A DNA stretch of 64,000 bases. Origin: Stenotrophomonas sp. UBA2629. Lineage in GTDB: Bacteria > Pseudomonadota > Gammaproteobacteria > Xanthomonadales > Xanthomonadaceae. Within the stretch, counting starts at the first letter, position 1. Each line of letters begins with the position of its first letter. This document shows positions 15,487 through 25,989 of this stretch, piece after piece. A program made the position numbers and the translations under genes. Under the pieces are notes generated by a model. It was not told the origin of the DNA, did no database searches, and saw only the letters and a program-made list of their open reading frames with translations. The stretch is taken from the NCBI GenBank assembly GCA_002359895.1, contig DEOB01000010.1:444919-508918 (forward strand), written 5' to 3'.

Positions 15487-18432
15487 TTGTCCCGTAGCTG
15501 CTTTGACATTCTTGCTGCTTTTTCCCGTGCCGGCTGGTTGGCGCGGACGCTGGTCTGTTGCCTGTTGCTGCTGGCCGTCGGCATCTGCCCGACGTGGGCG
15601 GCAACCCGGCATACGGTGGCGGGGTGGGGCATGGAGCAGGGCCTGCCGCACAACCTGGTGCAGTCAGTGGCGCAGGGCAGTGACGGCTTCATCTGGCTGG
15701 GTACGTGGGAAGGCGCGGTGCGCTTCAACGGCCGCAGCTTCACCGTGTTCGACCGCCAGAACACGCCGGGCGTGGAGTTGTCCGGGGTGCAGACCATCCT
15801 GGCCGAAGCTGACGGAGCCATGTTGTTCGGCACCATGTCCGACGGCATCTACCGCTATCACCGCGGCCGCTGGGAGGCCGTGGGCGGCGACGTCACCCGC
15901 CACCTGCCGGTCAACGCGATGCTGCGCGACCCCAGCGGCGCGTTGTGGATCGCCTCGGGCGAGCGCCTGCTGCGATTGATGACTTCCGGCCAGCTGATTG
16001 ATGCCGGCGCCGAGATGGGGCTGCCGCGCGTGCCGATCACGATGTTGCGCAGCGACCCGGACGGCGCCCTGCTGGTGGCGACCGAGCGCGGTGTCCATCG
16101 GGTCTGGAAAGGCCAACTGGCACCGTGGAAAGCGACGGCTGGTTGGGTGGTGCGCGACCTGGTGGATGACACCCGCGGGGGCTGGATCATTGCCGCTGAT
16201 GACGGCATCCATTGGTTGCACGGCGATGGCCGCCAAGAGCACTTGCAGGTGGGCGAACGGGTGGAGACGGTGCGCCGTGATGCCAGTGGCGCCCTGTGGA
16301 TGAGTCTGTCGGCCGGACGTCTGGAGCGCTATGCCGATGGCCGCAGTGAGCGCATCAGCATTGCCGGGCAGGTCAGCCCGGCGCTGATGATCGACCGCGA
16401 AGGTCTGGTCTGGGCGGGCAGCACCGATGGTCTGTTCCGGGTGGACGAGGGTGCCGCGCGTGGCATGACCAGGGCAGATGGACTGGGCTCGGATTACCTG
16501 CGTGCGGTCGTCCAGTCCCGGGAGGGCACGGTGTGGGTGGGGCATTCGGAAGGACTGAGCCGGCTGCAGGGCGAGCACGTGCTGCCGGTGCGTCTGGTGC
16601 CGGGCAAGCGGCGCGATGCTTCGGTGCTGGCGTTGGCAACGCGCAACAACGAGGTTTGGGCTGGCACCTACAACAAGGGTGTCTACCTTCTGGATGACAC
16701 TGGCAAGGTACGGCAACAGATCACGCTGCCGGGCGCACTGCAGCCTCTGGTGCGCGCGCTGTGGCTGGATGGTGACGGCACGGTATGGATCGGCAGCAGC
16801 GATGGCCTGTATCGCTATCGCGACGGCGGGCTGCGTCTTTACGGTGAAGAGGAAGGGTTGCCGGGGCTGGCGGTGTTGTCGCTGTATCGCGACCCGGCTG
16901 GAACGCTTTGGATAGGCACCATCGGTGGCATGGCCTCGATGGCGGCTGATGGAAATCTGCGGGCGTGGTCGGCGGACAGCGATTTCCCTGCGCGCTACGT
17001 CTTCGATTTTCTCGGAGATCCCAATGGTGACCTGTGGATAGCCACCGATCACGGCCTGCTGCGTAAACGGGGTTTGGATTTCACGGTGTTCGACCACCGC
17101 AACGGTCTGCCGCGCGACAAGTTGTTCCGCATCATCGACGACGGCAAAGGCTACCTGTGGGTGTCCAGCAACCAGGGCGTTTTCCGCTTGGAACGTAGCG
17201 ACCTCGTCGCCGTGGCCGCCGCCGCGCGCAGCCATCTTGCGGTGCATGTGGTCGACCACAACGATGGCATGCCCAGCAGCCAGGGCAATGGTGCCTCCTC
17301 GCCTGCCGGGTGGATGACCCGGGAAGGCCAATTGTTGTTCCCCACCGCCGGTGGCCTGGCACTGATCGACCCAGCGCGGGCCGATGGCTATGTGCGTCAA
17401 CGCAAAGCACCCACTGCTATCGAAACCGTCGAGGTGGATGGCAGCCCACAGCCGGTGCGTGAAGCTTACGACCTGCCTGCGGAAGTGGAGCGCATCTCCG
17501 TGGCGTATGCGGGGTTGGGTTTCCGTGCGCCGGACAAGATGCGCTATCGGTATCGGATGGAAGGGTTCGATGCCGATTGGGTGGACGCCGGCAGCCGTAC
17601 CGAAGCGGTGTACACCAATCTGCCGCCGGGTAAATACCGGCTGCGCGTTCAATCCATCGCGCTGCCGCTGGATTGGGACAACCGTGAGCGTGTCGGCGAA
17701 ACCAGTGTCAGCTTCCACATCGCCGCACCTTATTGGCAGCGGCCCTGGGTGCTGCTGCTGGTGACGCTAGGCCTGGTGGGCCTGCTGCTGCTGTTGTTCA
17801 GTTGGCGCACCGCCAGTTACCGGCGTCGTCAGCGCCTGCTCAATACCGAGATCAGTGCGCGCACGCAGGAACTGCGTGAAAAAAACCAGGCGCTGGAACG
17901 CGCCGGCGTGGAGCGCGACAGCCTGATGCAGCGGCTGGAATACATGGCCATGCATGATGCGTTGACCGGGTTGCCCAACCGCCGCGCCGGTGATGCCCAT
18001 CTACAGCAGGCATTGAGTGACGCCGTGCAGGCCGGTACGTCCTTGAATGTGGCGCTGCTGGATATCGACCACTTCAAACACGTCAACGATCGCTTCGGTC
18101 ACGACGCCGGAGATTGCGTGCTGCGGGAAGTAGCGGGGCTGTTGCAGCTGCAGGTTGGCGTCGGCCAGTACGTTTCGCGCTATGGCGGAGAGGAGTTCCT
18201 GATCGTGCTGCGCGGCATGTCGCTGGACGAAGCGGTGCGGTTGTTGCAGGAGTTGCGGATGCGCCTGACCCGCCTGCGTATTGAAGAGGTGGACCCGGAT
18301 ATCGCGATTTCCGTCAGTATCGGCGTGGCAGCGTTGGGGCCCGAGCAGGACACCATGCGCACACTGCTGGCGGCGGCCGACCGGCATCTGTATCGCGCCA
18401 AGCGCGAGGGCCGCAACCGCGTGCTGTCCTGA
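15487..18432 (+). CDS. Propeller-sensor membrane diguanylate cyclase (Reg_prop / Y_Y_Y / GGDEF)
   Basis: A 981-residue sensor. A signal peptide or anchor (about 1-38) is followed by about 620 residues of two-component-regulator propeller repeats (recurring G-x-x-W-x-G blades), a Y_Y_Y domain (about 660-740, ending VSFHIAAPYW), a membrane helix (about 753-771) and a short coiled coil. The C-terminal GGDEF domain has active-site GGEEF near 899. The periplasmic propeller would sense a ligand and drive cyclic-di-GMP synthesis in the cytoplasm. No RxxD inhibitory I-site is seen five residues before GGEEF. The start is TTG after a GAGGGGGCAGG site. The ligand is unknown. Confidence 0.88.
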   Translation: MSRSCFDILAAFSRAGWLARTLVCCLLLLAVGICPTWAATRHTVAGWGMEQGLPHNLVQSVAQGSDGFIWLGTWEGAVRFNGRSFTVFDRQNTPGVELSGVQTILAEADGAMLFGTMSDGIYRYHRGRWEAVGGDVTRHLPVNAMLRDPSGALWIASGERLLRLMTSGQLIDAGAEMGLPRVPITMLRSDPDGALLVATERGVHRVWKGQLAPWKATAGWVVRDLVDDTRGGWIIAADDGIHWLHGDGRQEHLQVGERVETVRRDASGALWMSLSAGRLERYADGRSERISIAGQVSPALMIDREGLVWAGSTDGLFRVDEGAARGMTRADGLGSDYLRAVVQSREGTVWVGHSEGLSRLQGEHVLPVRLVPGKRRDASVLALATRNNEVWAGTYNKGVYLLDDTGKVRQQITLPGALQPLVRALWLDGDGTVWIGSSDGLYRYRDGGLRLYGEEEGLPGLAVLSLYRDPAGTLWIGTIGGMASMAADGNLRAWSADSDFPARYVFDFLGDPNGDLWIATDHGLLRKRGLDFTVFDHRNGLPRDKLFRIIDDGKGYLWVSSNQGVFRLERSDLVAVAAAARSHLAVHVVDHNDGMPSSQGNGASSPAGWMTREGQLLFPTAGGLALIDPARADGYVRQRKAPTAIETVEVDGSPQPVREAYDLPAEVERISVAYAGLGFRAPDKMRYRYRMEGFDADWVDAGSRTEAVYTNLPPGKYRLRVQSIALPLDWDNRERVGETSVSFHIAAPYWQRPWVLLLVTLGLVGLLLLLFSWRTASYRRRQRLLNTEISARTQELREKNQALERAGVERDSLMQRLEYMAMHDALTGLPNRRAGDAHLQQALSDAVQAGTSLNVALLDIDHFKHVNDRFGHDAGDCVLREVAGLLQLQVGVGQYVSRYGGEEFLIVLRGMSLDEAVRLLQELRMRLTRLRIEEVDPDIAISVSIGVAALGPEQDTMRTLLAAADRHLYRAKREGRNRVLS

Positions 18433-18448
18433 CGGCGTGCGGTCGTGA

Positions 18449-18498
18449 TGCGGCTTTGCCGCAGTGGAAGGGCGCAGGCCGGATCTCGCCCGGCCTGC
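18449..18498. terminator. Two hairpins between convergent genes
   Basis: TGCGGC-TTT-GCCGCA (18449-18463) and GCAGGCCGG / CCGGCCTGC (18474-18498) lie between the cyclase and gdhA stops. Neither has a clear T-run; a shared terminator is a reasonable but weak reading. Confidence 0.45.
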
Positions 18499-18509
18499 AC
18501 CTCCATCAC

Positions 18510-19859
18510 TCAGTACAAGCCCTGCGCCAGCATCGCGTCGGCCACCTTGACGAAGCCGGCGGTGTTGGCGCCGTCCACGTAGTTGACGCTGCCATCGGCA
18601 CGCGCGCCATGGCGCACACAGTTGGCGTGAATCTCTTTCATGATGACGTGCAGGCGCTCGTCCACGTCGGCGTGGCGCCATGACAGCCGCAGTGCGTTCT
18701 GGCTCATTTCCAGGCCGGACGTCGCAACGCCGCCCGCATTGCTGGCCTTGCCCGGTGCGTACAGCGTGCCGGCCTGCAGAAACACATCCACCGCTTCCAG
18801 TGTGGACGGCATGTTGGCGCCTTCGGCCACACACAGCACACCGTTGCTGACCAGCGTGCGCGCGTCAGTTTCGTCCAGCTCGTTCTGGGTGGCGCAGGGC
18901 AGGGCGATGTCGGCCGGAATGTGCCACGGCGTGCGGCCAGCAAGGTAATCAAAGCGCGCATCGTCGGCCAGTTCCGCGAGGCGGCCACGGCGTTCGTTCT
19001 TCAGCTCCATCACGTCGTTGATGCCTTGCTCATCGAAGCCGTCGCGTGCGTACAACGTGCCGCCGGAATCGGAGAACGTAAGCACGCTGGCGCCCAGCTC
19101 AGCGGCCTTGATCGCGGCGAACTGGGCAACATTGCCGGAGCCGGAGACCAGCACCTTGGCGCCGTGTGTTTCGCGGCGTGCATGGTGCAGCATCTGCTCG
19201 ACAAAGTAGACGGTGCCGAAGCCGGTGGCCTCCGGGCGCATCAGGCTGCCGCCGAAGGCCAGACCTTTGCCGGTGAACACGGAGGAGGCATTGTTGCTGA
19301 GTTTTTTCATCATGCCGGCCATGAAGCCGACTTCGCGCGCGCCTACGCCGATGTCACCGGCGGGCACGTCGGTGTCCGGGCCGAGGTGGCGATACAGCTC
19401 AAGCATCAACGCCTGGCAGAAGCGCATCACCTCGCCGTCGCTTTTGCCCTTGGGGTCGAAATCCGAGCCGCCCTTGCCGCCGCCCATGGGCAAGGTGGTC
19501 AGCGCATTCTTGAAGGTCTGCTCGAAGGCCAGGAACTTCAGGATCGACAGGTTTACCGACGGGTGAAAACGCATGCCGCCCTTGAACGGGCCGATGGCCG
19601 CGCTGTGCTGCACGCGCCAGGCGCGGTTGACGTGGGTCTGGCCCTTGTCATCAGCCCAGGCGACGCGGAACTGGATGACACGCTCCGGCTCCACCAGCCG
19701 TTCCAGCAAACCGTGCTGCGTGTATTTGGGGTTGCGCTGCAGGAACGGCCATAGGCTGTGGGTTACTTCCTTCACCGCCTGCAGAAACTCGGGCTGGTGT
19801 GGATCGCGCTTGGCCACGTGGGCCAGGAAGTCGTCGGGGCTACGGTAGTTCAAGGGCAT
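18510..19859 (-). CDS. gdhA: NADP-specific glutamate dehydrogenase
   Basis: A 449-residue hexameric GDH converting 2-oxoglutarate and ammonia to glutamate with NADPH. It shows the substrate-binding GPFKGGMRFH and PMGGGKGGSDFDP blocks (the latter with the catalytic Lys), the PAGDIGVG motif, and the Rossmann fingerprint GSGNVAQFAA. The length equals the usual 445-450 residues. It faces away from the cyclase and sits just before the branched-chain amino-acid operon, which needs glutamate as amino donor. A separate promoter is expected; no operon link to leuB is evident. Confidence 0.96.
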   Translation of the reverse strand: MPLNYRSPDDFLAHVAKRDPHQPEFLQAVKEVTHSLWPFLQRNPKYTQHGLLERLVEPERVIQFRVAWADDKGQTHVNRAWRVQHSAAIGPFKGGMRFHPSVNLSILKFLAFEQTFKNALTTLPMGGGKGGSDFDPKGKSDGEVMRFCQALMLELYRHLGPDTDVPAGDIGVGAREVGFMAGMMKKLSNNASSVFTGKGLAFGGSLMRPEATGFGTVYFVEQMLHHARRETHGAKVLVSGSGNVAQFAAIKAAELGASVLTFSDSGGTLYARDGFDEQGINDVMELKNERRGRLAELADDARFDYLAGRTPWHIPADIALPCATQNELDETDARTLVSNGVLCVAEGANMPSTLEAVDVFLQAGTLYAPGKASNAGGVATSGLEMSQNALRLSWRHADVDERLHVIMKEIHANCVRHGARADGSVNYVDGANTAGFVKVADAMLAQGLY

Positions 19860-19961
19860 TCCTCTCAGAGGGGGATCTGAAGTGACAGATCCAAAATGTA
19901 GTAGAGCGGGTGTCCATCCGGCGGAAACGTGCCGCCAATCAATGGCGCAGGGCCATAAACA

Positions 19962-19984
19962 AGAACGCGGCCAATGGCCGCGTC
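19962..19984 (-). terminator. Terminator of the ilv-leu superoperon
   Basis: Stem CGCGGCC-ATT-GGCCGCG read on the minus strand, followed by TTCTTG, starting a few nt after the leuB stop. Confidence 0.75.
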
Positions 19985-19987
19985 CGG

Positions 19988-21055
19988 TTACAACTGATTG
20001 AGCTGCGCAAGCACCGCCTGCGCGGCCTGCTGGGTGGAAAGCGCCTGGCCCTGCGCGGCAAGGTCGGCGGTGAACCGGCCCGCATCCAGCGCGGCGCTCA
20101 CTGCCGCTTCAAGGGTGGCAGCCTCGGTTTCCAGACCCAGCGAATGGCGCAACAGCATCGCCGCACTGAGAATGGTGGCGTAAGGATTGGCGATGCCCTT
20201 GCCGGCGATATCCGGTGCCGAGCCGTGGATGGGCTCATAGATGCCGACCTTGCCTTCCTCGCCCAGCGACGCCGACGGCAGCAGGCCCAGCGAGCCGGCC
20301 AGCATCGACGCTTCGTCGGTGAGGATGTCGCCGAACATGTTTTCAGTGACGATCACATCGTAGGCGCGCGGCTTGGAGATCAGGTGCATCGCCATGGAAT
20401 CCACCAGCTGGTGCTCCAGTTCGACATCCGGGAACTCTTCGCGACCGATGCGTGCGGCGATGTCACGCCACAGGCGCGAGGTTTCCAGCACGTTGGCCTT
20501 GTCCACCGAGGTGAGCTTGCCGCGACGCTGCTGGGCCAGGCGGAATGCGCTGCGCAGCACGCGCTCGATTTCCACCGTGGTGTAACGGCACAGGTCGCTG
20601 GCGCTGTCGGCGTCGCGGGTTTTATCGCCGAAGTAGATGCCGCCGGTCAGCTCGCGCACGACGATGAAATCCACGTCCTTGAGCAACTCCGGCTTGATCG
20701 GCGAAGCATGCAACGCCGCCGGGTGCGTGCGCACCGGGCGCAGGTTGGCGAACAGGCCCAGCGCTTTGCGGATGGCCAACAGGCCCTGTTCCGGGCGCAC
20801 CTTGGCATTGGGGTCGGACCACTTCGGCCCGCCGACCGCACCCAACAGCACCGCATCGGCCTTGCTGCAGGCCTGCAGTGTGGCTGCGGGCAGGGGCTCG
20901 CCATGGTTGTCGATGGCGATGCCGCCGATGTCATGCTCGCTGAAGGTGAAGCTGTGGCCGAAGCGTGTGGCGATGGCCTTCAGTACATCCACGGCAGCGA
21001 CGGTGATTTCAGGACCGATGCCGTCACCCGGCAGTACGACGATGTTGGCTTGCAT
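19988..21055 (-). CDS. leuB: 3-isopropylmalate dehydrogenase
   Basis: A 355-residue isocitrate/isopropylmalate dehydrogenase family enzyme: NAD-dependent oxidative decarboxylation of 3-isopropylmalate to 2-ketoisocaproate in leucine synthesis. Visible hallmarks are the N-terminal [10 protein letters not shown], the R-x-x-x-E substrate block ([11 protein letters not shown]) and the C-terminal [19 protein letters not shown]. It is the last gene of the minus-strand ilvC-to-leuB operon, separated from leuD by about 420 nt that include a palindromic repeat. A terminator follows its stop directly. Confidence 0.96.
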   Translation of the reverse strand: MQANIVVLPGDGIGPEITVAAVDVLKAIATRFGHSFTFSEHDIGGIAIDNHGEPLPAATLQACSKADAVLLGAVGGPKWSDPNAKVRPEQGLLAIRKALGLFANLRPVRTHPAALHASPIKPELLKDVDFIVVRELTGGIYFGDKTRDADSASDLCRYTTVEIERVLRSAFRLAQQRRGKLTSVDKANVLETSRLWRDIAARIGREEFPDVELEHQLVDSMAMHLISKPRAYDVIVTENMFGDILTDEASMLAGSLGLLPSASLGEEGKVGIYEPIHGSAPDIAGKGIANPYATILSAAMLLRHSLGLETEAATLEAAVSAALDAGRFTADLAAQGQALSTQQAAQAVLAQLNQL

Positions 21056-21098
21056 GTAGGGGTTCCGGTTGTTCTGTTGTGTATTGCTTTGTTCAAAG

Positions 21099-21145
21099 CC
21101 CCTCTCCCGATGGGAGAGGGATTGGGGAGAGGGGGGGAGACCCTT
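21099..21145. repeat. Intergenic palindrome (CCCTCTCCC / GGGAGAGGG) in leuB-leuD gap
   Basis: Perfect 9-bp inverted repeat with a GAT loop (21100-21120), followed by ATTGGGGAGAGGGGGG. It resembles the element at 56762-56792 and the string TTGGGGTGAGGG near 56866. The remainder of the 21056-21297 gap contains no ORF I would support. As RNA the palindrome could alter the leuD/leuB ratio within the operon. Confidence 0.65.
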
Positions 21146-21297
21146 GCGCGGATTGGCTGCGCGAAGCTTCGCCCTTCCCCCATCGGCCCCTATGGGGCGC
21201 CTGCATTCGGTACATCCATGTACCTCATCCTACGGGCGGTTGCGCCGTGCAGCCCGGCAATCGTGCTGGGCTGTCTCCCCGCGGGAGAAGGAGAAGC

Positions 21298-21876
21298 TCA
21301 GGCGACGCGTGCCACTTCGTACCGCTCAATTTCATCCACGCGCCCCAGCAGCCAGCCCAGCTGATCCACGCCCTCCAGCAGACAGGTCTGCGAGAAACCA
21401 TCCAGCGGGAACGGATACGTCTTGCCGCTGGACGTGCGCAGCTCGCGCGCTGCCACGTCGATGGTCAGCGCATCATCGGGATTCTGCATCAGCGCCTGCA
21501 CGTCGGCCTCATCCAGCACAATCGGCAGCAGGCCGTTCTTCAGCGAATTGTTGCGGAAGATGTCGGCAATCTCGCTGCTGACGATGGCACGCAGGCCCAG
21601 GTCGGTCAGTGCCCACGGTGCGTGTTCGCGCGACGAGCCACAACCAAAATTGCGCCCGGCCAGCAGAATGGAACGGCCAGCATTCTGCGGCTGGTTGAAA
21701 GCAAACTCCGGGCTAGGCGTGCCATCGGCCTGCCAGCGCCAGTCGTTGAAAGCGTTCTTGCCCAAGCCGGCGCGCTCGGTGGTGGACAGAAAACGCGCGG
21801 GGATGATCTGGTCAGTGTCGATGTTGGTCTGGCGCAACACGACGCTGGTCGAGGTCAGCGTACGAAAGCCGCTCAT
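21298..21876 (-). CDS. leuD: 3-isopropylmalate dehydratase small subunit
   Basis: A 192-residue LeuD (swivel domain of the aconitase superfamily), partner of LeuC in isomerising 2- to 3-isopropylmalate. Family blocks seen: NIDTDQIIPARFL near the N-terminus, and GRNFGCGSSREHAPWAL, which forms part of the active site. The ATG at 21876 overlaps the leuC stop as TGATG behind an AAGGAGGTGG site, so the subunits are translationally coupled; an in-frame GTG lies one codon upstream. Confidence 0.96.
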   Translation of the reverse strand: MSGFRTLTSTSVVLRQTNIDTDQIIPARFLSTTERAGLGKNAFNDWRWQADGTPSPEFAFNQPQNAGRSILLAGRNFGCGSSREHAPWALTDLGLRAIVSSEIADIFRNNSLKNGLLPIVLDEADVQALMQNPDDALTIDVAARELRTSSGKTYPFPLDGFSQTCLLEGVDQLGWLLGRVDEIERYEVARVA

Positions 21877-23294
21877 CACGCCACCTCCTTGGCAAACAGT
21901 TCACGCGGGTCGGCGACATGGCCGTTCACCGCTGCCCATGCCGCGCTCATCGGCGAGGCCAACAGCGTGCGCGAACCCGGGCCTTGGCGGCCCTCAAAAT
22001 TGCGGTTGCTGGTGCTCACGGCCAATTGGCCAGGTGCGACCAGGTCGCCGTTCATGGCAATGCACATCGAGCAGCCCGGCTCGCGCCACTCGGCACCGGC
22101 GGCGCGCACGATCTCGTGTATGCCTTCGGCCTCGGCGTCGCGCTTGACGATCTCCGAGCCCGGCACCACCAGCATGCGCACGCGGTCGGCGACGCGCCGG
22201 CCACGCAATACCTGCGCCACTTCGCGCATGTCGCTCAGCCGTCCGTTGGTACATGAACCGACAAACACCACATCCACCGGCGTGCCCACCAAGGCATGGC
22301 CGGCTTCGAATTTCATGTAGTCCAAACCCTTCTGCGCGGCGGCATCGTTGGCGGCCGGGATGGGCGCATCAACCGCAATGGCGGTGCCCGGGTGCGTGCC
22401 CCAGGTCAGGGTTGGCCGGATGTCGGCGGCATTGATACGCACGTCCACGTCGAAGACTGCGCCTTCGTCGCTGGCCAGTGTTTCCCAATACGCAACCGCC
22501 TTGTCGAAGTCCACGCCCTTGGGGCCGCGCGGGGTCTTTGCCACCCAGTCGAAGGTGGTCTGGTCCGGTGCGACCATGCCAGCGCGTGCGCCGGCTTCGA
22601 TGGACATGTTGCACAAGGTCATGCGCTGTTCCATGTCCATCGCACGGATGGCCGAGCCGCCGAACTCCAGCACATGGCCGGTGCCGCCGTTGACGCCAAT
22701 CACGCCGATGATGTGCAGTACCACGTCCTTGGCACCCACGCCGGGTGCCAGTTCGCCATCTACGGTGATCGACATGGTTTTGGCTTTGCGCTGCAGCAGG
22801 CACTGCGTGGCCAGTACGTGGCCGACTTCGCTGGTGCCGATGCCGAACGCCAGCGAGCCGAACGCGCCGTGCGTGGAGGTGTGGCTGTCGCCGCAGACGA
22901 TGGTCATGCCTGGCTGGGTGAAGCCCTGTTCCGGTGCGATGACGTGGACGATGCCGCGGCTGGCCGAGGCCATGTCGAACAACTCGATGCCGTACTCGGC
23001 GCAGTTGTCGGCCAGCATCTGCACTTGCGCTTCGGAGGCTTTGCTGGCGTAAGGCAGCTTGCCGTCGGTGCCGGCCGGCAAGGTTGGCGTGGAGTGGTCC
23101 ATCGTCGCCTTGGTGCGGTCGGTGCGGCGTGGCTTCAGGCCGCGCTCGCGCAGCTCGGTGAAGGCCTGCGGCGACGTGACCTCGTGAATCAGGTGCAGGT
23201 CGATATACAGCACGGCCGGCGCGCTGTCGGATTCAGGGACCACGACATGCGCGTCCCACAGTTTGTCGTACAGGGTTTTGGGTGCGGAGCTCAT
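21876..23294 (-). CDS. leuC: 3-isopropylmalate dehydratase large subunit
   Basis: A 472-residue aconitase-family protein binding a [4Fe-4S] cluster. The cluster cysteines appear in GSCTNGR and in the late EPGCSMC block; HEVTSPQAF and DHSTPT are conserved substrate segments. With LeuD it catalyses the second leucine-pathway step. The ATG at 23294 ([16 protein letters not shown]) matches the family N-terminus; the longer frame has no ribosome site. It starts 32 nt after leuA. Confidence 0.96.
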   Translation of the reverse strand: MSSAPKTLYDKLWDAHVVVPESDSAPAVLYIDLHLIHEVTSPQAFTELRERGLKPRRTDRTKATMDHSTPTLPAGTDGKLPYASKASEAQVQMLADNCAEYGIELFDMASASRGIVHVIAPEQGFTQPGMTIVCGDSHTSTHGAFGSLAFGIGTSEVGHVLATQCLLQRKAKTMSITVDGELAPGVGAKDVVLHIIGVIGVNGGTGHVLEFGGSAIRAMDMEQRMTLCNMSIEAGARAGMVAPDQTTFDWVAKTPRGPKGVDFDKAVAYWETLASDEGAVFDVDVRINAADIRPTLTWGTHPGTAIAVDAPIPAANDAAAQKGLDYMKFEAGHALVGTPVDVVFVGSCTNGRLSDMREVAQVLRGRRVADRVRMLVVPGSEIVKRDAEAEGIHEIVRAAGAEWREPGCSMCIAMNGDLVAPGQLAVSTSNRNFEGRQGPGSRTLLASPMSAAWAAVNGHVADPRELFAKEVA

Positions 23295-23326
23295 TGATCT
23301 AATCCGGTGCCTATATACCGCCGCGC

Positions 23327-24883
23327 TCACGCGCTGACGGCTTCCTGAGTCGGTGTGGTTTCGCGCTGGCGCAGCAGGCGGTTGGTGACATCCAGCCAGG
23401 CAAGCGCGCTGGCTTCGATGACGTCACGGCTGGTGCCGGTACCTTCCAGAACTTCGCCTTCGTGACGCACGCTCAGGTTGGCCTCGCCACGTGCATCGGC
23501 ACCAATGCCGACACTGTGAACATGGTAGCTGTCCAGCGTCAGCTGTACGCCGGTTGCAGCCGACAATGCCGAGAACAAGGCATCGACCGGACCATCGCCC
23601 TGCGCGGTTTCAGCTACGCGGTTGCCTTCCGGGTCGGACAGCTCAACCAGCGCGTTGGCGCGGCCGCCGATATCGCTGAGGGTCATCGACGCCAGGCGAT
23701 AGCCGTCGCTGCTGGAGGTGCCCTGCATCAGGGTCTGCAGGTCAGCATCGGTAATCACGCGCTGTTCCTCGCACAATGCCTTGAACTGCTCGAAGATCAG
23801 CTTCAGCTCTTCCTCTTCCAGCCAATAGCCCAGCGCACGCAGGCGCGCTTCCACTGCAGCGCGGCCGCTGTGGCGGCCCAGCACCATCTGTGAGGATTCC
23901 CAGCCCACGTCTTCCGGGCGCATGATCTCGTAGGTGTTGCGGTTGCGCAGCATGCCGTGCTGATGGATGCCCGACTCATGCGCGAACGCATTGGCACCGA
24001 CAATGGCCTTGTTGCGCTGTACCGGCATGCCGACCAGGCGCGACAGCAGCTGCGAGGTGGGGACGATGCGCTGCGTGTTGAAGCCGGTGTCGAAGTTGTT
24101 GTAGAACGCGTTGCGTACCTTCAGCACCATCGCGATTTCTTCCAGCGCGCAATTGCCCGCGCGCTCGCCGATGCCGTTGATCGAACCTTCCACCTGGCGT
24201 GCGCCACCTTCGATGGCGGCCAGCGAGTTGGCAACCGCCAGGCCCAGGTCGTTATGGCAGTGCGTGCTGAAAATCACCTTGTCCGCATCGGCGGCATTGC
24301 CGATGACGTGCTGGAACATCGCGCGGATTTCGTCCGGCGTGGTGAAGCCCACCGTGTCAGGCAGGTTGATGGTGCGGGCGCCGGCAGCAATGGCGACCTG
24401 CGTGACTTCGGTCAGGAAATCCAGCTCGGTGCGGGTGGCGTCCTCTGCGGAGAATTCGACATCGTCCACGTAACCGCGCGCCAGCGTCACGTGCTTGTGC
24501 ACCGATTCCAGTACCTGCTCCTTGCTCATGCGCAGCTTGTGCTCGCGATGCAGCGGGCTGGTGGACAGGAACAGATGCAGGCGCGGCCTGGCAGCCGCTT
24601 CCAGCGCCTTGACCGAGGTTTCGATGTCCGCCGCCAGGCAGCGCGACAGTACCGCCAGCACCGGGTCGCGGATTTCGCGTCCGATCAGCGCCATTGCTTC
24701 GCGGTCGGATTGGGAACTTGCCGGGAAGCCGGTTTCGATCACGTCCACGCCCAGCTCAGCCAAGGCGCGCGCCATCACCAGCTTCTGCGGCGGGGTCATG
24801 CTGCAGCCGGGGGACTGTTCACCGTCGCGCAGGGTCGTGTCGAAGATGGTAATTCGCGGGGGAGTGTTGGTTGGCGTATTCAC
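23327..24883 (-). CDS. leuA: 2-isopropylmalate synthase
   Basis: A 518-residue LeuA: condensation of 2-ketoisovalerate with acetyl-CoA, the committed leucine step. The HMGL-like catalytic domain begins with [13 protein letters not shown] and contains [11 protein letters not shown] and the NGIGERAGN motif. The C-terminal LeuA dimer/allosteric domain (about 390-505) is complete, so leucine feedback inhibition is expected. The start is a GTG overlapping the ilvA TAG by one base, implying coupling. Confidence 0.96.
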   Translation of the reverse strand: MNTPTNTPPRITIFDTTLRDGEQSPGCSMTPPQKLVMARALAELGVDVIETGFPASSQSDREAMALIGREIRDPVLAVLSRCLAADIETSVKALEAAARPRLHLFLSTSPLHREHKLRMSKEQVLESVHKHVTLARGYVDDVEFSAEDATRTELDFLTEVTQVAIAAGARTINLPDTVGFTTPDEIRAMFQHVIGNAADADKVIFSTHCHNDLGLAVANSLAAIEGGARQVEGSINGIGERAGNCALEEIAMVLKVRNAFYNNFDTGFNTQRIVPTSQLLSRLVGMPVQRNKAIVGANAFAHESGIHQHGMLRNRNTYEIMRPEDVGWESSQMVLGRHSGRAAVEARLRALGYWLEEEELKLIFEQFKALCEEQRVITDADLQTLMQGTSSSDGYRLASMTLSDIGGRANALVELSDPEGNRVAETAQGDGPVDALFSALSAATGVQLTLDSYHVHSVGIGADARGEANLSVRHEGEVLEGTGTSRDVIEASALAWLDVTNRLLRQRETTPTQEAVSA

Positions 24884-25989
24884 TAGAGGGCTTCCTCGAC
24901 TGCAGTAACAGAAATTTTTGGAGATTCGGATGTGAGCGTGCGTGGCGGTGGCGAGGTGGCGCGGCTTCTAAGTCGCTCGCCATTACGCCGTCGAGGTTTG
25001 CGCGGTGGACGCGGCCGCACTTCAGACAATAGCGTGGCCAGTACCGTGGCATCGATGTTGCCCCCGGACACCACCGCGCATTTGCGCTTGCCGGCCACGC
25101 GACGGCCTGCGGCCAAGGCCAGGGCGCCTGCGCCTTCGGCAATGACGTGTTCTTCCAGGGCCAACCGCACCAGCGTTTCACGCAGCTCGGCTTCGCGCAC
25201 GATGACGATGTCATCCAGCAGGTTGCTGCACAGGCGGCGGGTGATGAAACCGGGGATTTTGACCTTGACGCCATCGGCCAGGGTCGACACCGGTTCGATT
25301 TCGCGCACATCGCCGTGTACGGCGCGGGCCATTGAATCTACGCCCTCGACCTGTGCGCCGATGATGCGCACGCCCTGCGACTTCAATGCCAACGCCACAC
25401 CCGAGGCCAGGCCGCCGCCGCCGATCGGCACGATGACCACGTCCGGCGCATGCGGTGCCAGCTCGATACCCAGCGTGCCCTGGCCGGCAATCACGTCCGG
25501 GTCATCAAAGGCGGACAGAAAACGGTAGCCATTCTGCTCGGCCAGCTCGACGGCAAACGCATAGGCCTCGTCGTAGCTGTTGCCGTGCTGGCGCACGGTG
25601 GCGCCCCAGTGCTGCACGCCGGCAATCTTGGTGGCCGGTGCGCCATGCGGCATCACCGTGATGGCCTGCAGGCCCAGCCGATGCGAGGCCCAGGCAACGC
25701 CTTGGGCGTGGTTGCCGGCCGAGGCGCAGATGACGGTGCGTTCGTCACCGCGTTCCAGTGCGGCCAGCATTGCGTTCAACGCGCCGCGCACTTTGTAGGA
25801 ACCGGTGCGCTGCAGGTTTTCCAGCTTCAACCAGGTGCCGAAACGCTCGGCATAGTGCAGTGGCGTGGGCGGCAGAAAACGGCGCAGCCGTGCCTGCGCG
25901 GCCAGCACATCGGCCACGCTGACGTTCAACTCGTCAGCGTGGCCTGCGGCAGCAACGGGACGACCACGGTCAGGCATGTAGGTGGCCAT
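24883..25989 (-). CDS. ilvA: Threonine dehydratase without ACT regulatory domain
   Basis: A 368-residue PLP enzyme (tryptophan-synthase-beta fold) deaminating threonine to 2-ketobutyrate for isoleucine synthesis. The PLP Lys lies in [11 protein letters not shown], the phosphate-binding loop is GGGGLASG, and ASAGNHAQG is conserved. Biosynthetic IlvA of E. coli is about 514 residues with C-terminal ACT-like domains. Here the catalytic core ends near residue 325 and is followed only by a low-complexity Arg/Pro/Ser tail, so it resembles the short TdcB form. The operon position between ilvM and leuA argues for a biosynthetic role. ATG 25989 is preferred over the TTG one codon earlier. Confidence 0.93.
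   Translation of the reverse strand: MATYMPDRGRPVAAAGHADELNVSVADVLAAQARLRRFLPPTPLHYAERFGTWLKLENLQRTGSYKVRGALNAMLAALERGDERTVICASAGNHAQGVAWASHRLGLQAITVMPHGAPATKIAGVQHWGATVRQHGNSYDEAYAFAVELAEQNGYRFLSAFDDPDVIAGQGTLGIELAPHAPDVVIVPIGGGGLASGVALALKSQGVRIIGAQVEGVDSMARAVHGDVREIEPVSTLADGVKVKIPGFITRRLCSNLLDDIVIVREAELRETLVRLALEEHVIAEGAGALALAAGRRVAGKRKCAVVSGGNIDATVLATLLSEVRPRPPRKPRRRNGERLRSRATSPPPRTLTSESPKISVTAVEEAL

Noticed and set aside
19890..19925. Additional SMAG element near gdhA
   Set aside because: GTAGTAGAGCGGG is present, but no convincing stem follows.
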